DNA of 64,000 nucleotides from NCBI GenBank assembly GCA_029204225.1, contig CM055102.1:40227220-40291219 (forward strand), read 5' to 3'. Made by a program: the position numbers and the translations under genes. The DNA is from Diphasiastrum complanatum. Its lineage: Eukaryota; Streptophyta; Lycopodiopsida; Lycopodiales; Lycopodiaceae. The notes below the pieces were generated by a model. It did no database searches. It was not told where the DNA came from and saw only the letters and a list, made by a program, of their open reading frames with translations. Below are positions 56,741-64,000 of the stretch, in pieces. Position 1 is the first letter of the stretch. The number at the start of each line of letters is the position of its first letter.

Positions 56741-57524
56741 CCCTAACTGGTAACTTAAGATGTGGGCACCAACTTTTTTTGTGGGCCTCCAAACGCATAC
56801 ACAGGCACACACATTTTAAGAGCAACTTTATGATTCTGATATATAGTTGAAACCTGTGACAAGTACATGATACTTATGGGATAAAGAGACACATGTCAAT
56901 CATAGAAACTTTGTCAAGTTTATGTGAATAAGAAAATTATTTTAAAATTTAAAAGAATGTGTGGCTGTGATTTAGTTGGGACCAAAGTGGGAATGGATGA
57001 AGGAGATGAATGCGTGAAGAGTGGAAGAGATGAGGCTACCTGCTGCTGGGATGAAAGTGAAAGTGAGGAAGTAGCAAATAAAAGAAAAGAAAACCAAGGA
57101 ATGCCAAGGAAGGGAGAAAGAAATGATCATAACGAGAAACTATCAAGTTAAAAGCTAACAAGAGTCATAGTTGCATGATAATTATTTTGTATTAAATACT
57201 GTATAATTGACGTCATATCTAAATATATATAATACAACATATTATACAACTTTGATTACTATGGCCACCAGCGCTCTCTCCCAAGGGCCAAAATCAAAAC
57301 AGCCACAACCACCAGCTTTCTCTCCTGAGGGCCATAATCAAAATAGCCACAGCCGTTAGCGTTGTCTCCCAATCTTCGAAATTAGAAATGCGAATGCAGT
57401 TTCCATAATCAAGGTGCCTCCCACATGTAGGAGCAAAGCCGTGAGAAAAAATGTGGATCGCACATGAACTATTTGATAAAAACTTGTCAATCATGAAAAC
57501 ATATGTGCATTAATATGCAGATCG
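56741..57524. other. Intergenic, nothing assigned
   Basis: One 75-codon plus frame (56924-57151) has no recognisable features and a charged, low-information composition. No repeat is evident. Confidence 0.35.
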
Positions 57525-57735
57525 GGTGCAGGGCGGCTGAGCTGAGCTGAGCTGAGCTGAGGACAAACATACATAGTCGTCCTAGGGTGGTTGAGCTGAG
57601 GTGAGGACAAACGTAGATAGTCGTGGCCTAGTGGCTCGGGTGCAGGGCGGCTGAGCAGAGGTGAGGACAAACTTAGATATTCGTGGCCTAATGGCTTTGG
57701 TGTAGGGCAGTTGAGTTGAGGTGAGGACAAACTTG
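57525..57735. repeat. 60-bp minisatellite upstream of the O-methyltransferase
   Basis: Two full 60-bp units (57601-57660, 57661-57720), each beginning GTGAGGACAAAC and containing TCGTGGCCTA, are flanked by partial units. The left end holds a run of GAGCT pentamers (57539-57561). The array lies about 340 bp upstream of the start codon at 58072. Confidence 0.92.
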
Positions 57736-58071
57736 GAGGTGTAGGCATAATCACATAATAACAACACATTGAAGGTTGGGGGAAGGTGGAGGAATCAAAG
57801 CTATGGCAACCTACATGTGGGCAGGAATATGCACTTGGGGGCACCTATCAGGTGGGTAGGAATATGCATTTTAGGGGCACCTACAATGCCACGTGGCCCC
57901 ACTACATCCAAGGGTGTGGGACCTGTATGAGGTGCCTCTTAGGTGTTGCCTCTTATGTGCACTCTCTAATGGCCAAGGTGAGGCTTCAAAGCTATGGTAA
58001 GGTAAGGGTAGGTAGTATTTGGCGCTTAGTATTTTTACTCAACCTCATGCATGCCACAAAGCAAAGCAACA

Positions 58072-59761
58072 ATGGATGCGGATCATGATCATCATGGATC
58101 AGATGGCGTTCGTCTCCAGGAGGACGCCCAGCTCCGTGAAGCTCAGGCTTGTCTGTGGCGCTTCACGGTGGACTTCGTCAAGCCTTTTGCTCTCAAAGCT
58201 GCCATTCTTCTACAAATTCCTGATATTATTGCCACTGCAGCTGGTCCCGATGGCACCCTCACTTTGCAACAAATTGTTGATCAGCTTCCAAGCGATACGG
58301 TGCAGTCGGATTATCTGTATCGGATTCTTCGATTCCTGGTCGCCAACAAAGTTTTTGATGAAGTTTTGGTGGAGGCAGCCTCCGGGGAAAAGGAAAAGAG
58401 GTTTCGGTTGACACCAGTTTCCAAATTGCTACTCAAGGATAGCCCTATTTGTTTGGCCCCCATGTTGTTGATGCAAACAGACCAAATATGTCAAGCCCCC
58501 TGGCATCACTTGCATGAGGTTGTATTAGAAGGAGGCCAAGCATTCACCAAGGCCCATGGCAAAGGCATTTGGGAACTGGAAAGTGAAAATCCAGCCTTCA
58601 ATATAGTGATGAATAATGCCATGGTTGCGGCAAGCAAAATCTCCACGCGTCAACTAGTGCAACATTATGATGGATTTCAATCTCTGAAAAGTTTGGTGGA
58701 TGTCGGGGGAGGGTTGGGTGAGACGATTTCACAGATCGTAGCTGCCTACTCGCATATTCACGGAATAAATTATGACTTGCCGCATGTCATTGCTATTGCT
58801 CCGGCTATTCCCGGTAAATTAACATTCTATTGGATTGATGCGTTCGACCGAAGTGTATTTTGGTCCAATTTGTATTGGGATTCATTCCTCTAGTACGGTT
58901 CATAAAATTTCGATTTACCCTGCGTTTCGTCGTTCGTAGTCGTAGTTCTCGTAGTCTTTATCATGTTTCATCTTCTGAAAACTTCTGAAACTGACTATTG
59001 AATGATTTAATTCACGTAATCACTTTGACTCTCAGTTTTATGACTTTCTCTTTTCTACTGTGTGCGTAGCAAACTAGTGTACTTTCAACTTGCTTATTAG
59101 TCTAATATTGCCAAACGAAGTTGCGGTTTTTCGGTTCCTTTGGATCATAATTGTGAACTTTCTTATTCAATTGAGTAGCTATTGGCGTTCTGTTTTTCTG
59201 ACAATCTTTGCTGATTCCACATCGTACTCGATTTGTGCTAATTTGGAATTGTGATCTTGTTATTATATTTGTTGCAGGTGTAGAGCACGTTGTCGGGAGC
59301 ATGTTTGAGAGTGTTCCCTCTGCAGATGCAATTCTACTAAAGGTGAGATGGATAATGAAAATTTATAAATCTAGCCCAGTCCCCATTAATGGTGATCTTG
59401 TTGCCAAGCATTTTCACCCTTTCGCTGTTGCTATTTTGATCCTGGGATGATTGTGCTGCAGATGGTCATGCATGACTGGGACGACGAGCACTGTATGAAA
59501 GTACTACTTAATTGTCATAAGGTCCTTCCAGATGATGGAAAGCTTATTGTTGTAGAGATTATACTTAATCCACTTTCCAACGATATGGCTGGACTGGGAG
59601 GGCTGTATTCCGATATGCTGATGATTGCGCATACAAATGGGGGCAAAGAGAGGAGAGAAGATGAGTGGCAAAGTCTTCTAAATGGAGCTGGTTTCACCAT
59701 CAAACGCATCCTGAAACTGCCGCCGGGTCCAGGAAGTGTGATTGAGGCATGCAAGAGCTAA
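58072..59761 (+). CDS. Plant type-2 (COMT-like) O-methyltransferase, 3 exons, 368 aa
   Basis: Exons 58072-58813, 59278-59342 and 59462-59761 join in frame with GT-AG introns. An in-frame ATG at 58051 exists, but the one at 58072 has the better plant context (AACAATGGA). The family transfers methyl from S-adenosylmethionine to hydroxyls of small phenolics in the cytosol, as homodimers. Seen: N-terminal dimerisation domain (FALKAAILLQIPDII, LQQIVDQLP); SAM motif LVDVGGGLG (canonical GGGTG); YDLPHVI; GVEHVVGSMFESVPSADAI; catalytic His in MHDWDDEHC; a conserved Glu in VVEIILNPL and another in ERREDEWQSLL. The invariant-looking Trp in 'KWxxHDW' is Met at the start of exon 3. Length and intron 1 position (between P-G and VEHV) fit caffeic-acid-type OMT genes. 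The substrate cannot be told. No stop or shift was seen; it looks functional. Confidence 0.93.
58814..59277 (+). other. Intron 1 of the O-methyltransferase gene (464 bp)
   Basis: Donor G|GTAAAT at 58813/58814 and acceptor TTGTTGCAG|GTG at 59277/59278. Phase 1: the split Gly codon is restored on joining. It is AT-rich with stops in all frames. Confidence 0.93.
59343..59461 (+). other. Intron 2 of the O-methyltransferase gene (119 bp)
   Basis: Donor AAG|GTGAGA and acceptor GTGCTGCAG|ATG. Phase 0, between the Lys and the Met-Val-Met-His-Asp-Trp block. Confidence 0.9.
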
Positions 59762-62955
<3,194 letters not shown>

Positions 62956-62968
62956 TGGTATTAGAGCA
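62956..62968 (+). promoter_or_regulatory. Possible primer-binding site
   Basis: TGGTATTAGAGCA, one base off the tRNA-Met-type site TGGTATCAGAGCA. The preceding sequence does not end in the usual CA, so this is tentative. Confidence 0.4.
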
Positions 62969-63419
62969 TTAGATCCTTTCCCCATCAAATGTGGTGGCTT
63001 TCTTTAAGTTCGGTTAAATTATTATTCACTAGTTTTCTAGTTTTCTTGATTTTTCAATTTTTAGAATTGTTTGAGTCAATTTTGACCTATTAATCTTCAT
63101 TTCTAATGTGATTTAAAAAAAAAAAATCAATATCCCTTTCTCTTAACTACTTGGAGATACTGATTTTTTATGATTTGGAGCTATAATGACCAAGTTATGG
63201 CCATTTTAGTAAAATTATTCCAATTTTTATTAGCTATAGTTTTTATATGTATATTTTTCTCTATTTTTGGCTATACTTTTGGCCTAATTTTTATATGTAA
63301 CTTTATAGATTTGTAGATCTTTGTCTGACCTTCAATTTGAACCAAATTTGGAAGATTTAAGCTCATGGGATGTATACATATCTACACAATCTTGTCCTAT
63401 TCCACTTCTAGAGGTTGGT

Positions 63420-63600
63420 TTTCAATCACTAGAAACTCTCCTCTCTTGTATTCATTCATCGTGGCCGAGGGGTGAAGCTATCGATGATTGATCTTCAGTT
63501 TCTCTTTGTTTGGGTGGTTTGGCTCCGTAGTTATCCTTTTGGTATTCACAACAAGATGTACATAAGGCAATCTTTCTAGTTGTGCCATACAATGGACTTT
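63420..63600 (+). repeat. Gypsy LTR 3' fragment (chromodomain family)
   Basis: Shares CTCTTGTATTCA, TGGTTTGGCTCC.TAGT and TCCTTTTGGT with the end of the gypsy-2 LTR at 42800-42950. There is no primer site after it, so it is a fragment. Confidence 0.5.
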
Positions 63601-64000
63601 TTCTAGATGTTGGAGCTGTATATATGTATTTTTTTTGGTTTATTATGCTAACTTTCGGAATTTAGAGTTCCATGTGTGCTTTCCTTTTTAAAATATATGC
63701 TAAACTCTATAATTTATAGCTAAGTTGAGCTATAGTGTATGTGATCCTTGTAACGACCTCATACTTCTTGTCATGCAGGATATTTTTCCCAAGATAGCAA
63801 GGCCTTAAAGTTTCTAAACCACACCAACATTCTACCACCATAACTAATCATGCTAAGGGAGACAGCTTACTGTTTCCTCTCTCTTAGAAAGGACAACAAC
63901 AAGAAAAGCAAACAAACCTAAAAACATAAGCAAAACAGAAAACTAAGAAAAGATAAGAGCTTGAGACAGAAAAAGACATAAGAATGTTCACATTGCATTT

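Noticed and set aside
56924-57151. 75-codon plus frame
   Set aside because: Charged, low-information composition, no homology that can be recognised, no start context or neighbouring exon.
58019-58411. 130-codon plus frame overlapping exon 1 of the O-methyltransferase
   Set aside because: Different frame from the exon with clear O-methyltransferase homology; a shadow.

Overview
This window is nuclear DNA of a land plant, very probably a seed plant with a large, repeat-rich genome. The evidence is an intron-containing plant-type O-methyltransferase gene (58072-59761) set in dense LTR retrotransposon sequence: Ty1/copia and Ty3/gypsy elements, one LINE, several LTR fragments primed by initiator tRNA-Met (TGGTATCAGAG-type sites) and two long GA/CT microsatellites. 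The species cannot be read from the sequence. The mix of very old, broken elements with one almost fresh insertion would suit a gymnosperm or another large plant genome, but that is inference. No rRNA, tRNA, CRISPR array, operon or bacterial signal was seen.

Layout. 1-4.7 kb: eroded copia element on the minus strand (RNase H, RT, integrase, protease, gag, leader/LTR). 4.7-5.7 kb: end of a chromodomain-bearing gypsy element plus the start of its 3' LTR. 5.7-7.7 kb: minus-strand copia piece whose LTR is joined to a second primer site and leader. 8.6-9.5 kb: gypsy integrase tail abutting an LTR-like sequence with an exact 200-bp tandem duplication. 10.0-11.8 kb: internally deleted copia element, still bounded by a 5-bp target duplication. 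12.5-21.3 kb: a nest, in which a LINE is split by a complete copia element (13242-19399) with matching LTRs, a 5-bp target duplication and one unbroken 1322-codon gag-pol frame. 21.9-23.5 kb: a giant inverted repeat with arms of about 730 bp and a GA tract expanded in one arm. 23.5-25.2 kb: a GC-richer stretch of unknown origin. 25.2-30.8 kb: copia and gypsy fragments.

30.8-41.6 kb: two related minus-strand gypsy elements, A and B, joined head to tail. Both carry four CCHC zinc knuckles and a conserved, unnamed spacer between protease and RT. 41.8-48.6 kb: gypsy and copia LTRs and leaders in both orientations. 48.6-52.3 kb: a plus-strand copia deletion derivative. 52.3-54.9 kb: minus-strand gypsy protease, gag and LTR of the chromodomain family. 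55.3-56.1 kb: a broken Cys/His-rich reading frame. 57.5-57.7 kb: a 60-bp minisatellite. 58.1-59.8 kb: the O-methyltransferase, the only intact host gene seen. The rest is intergenic DNA with a 140-bp CT tract and weak LTR traces.

The most interesting signals are a 14-bp palindrome (TTCACACGTGTGAA and close variants) at the same place inside at least six different LTRs, about 150-165 bp downstream of the TATA box wherever a TATA box is visible and therefore inside the expected transcript; the giant hairpin; and the conserved protease-RT spacer of the A/B gypsy family.
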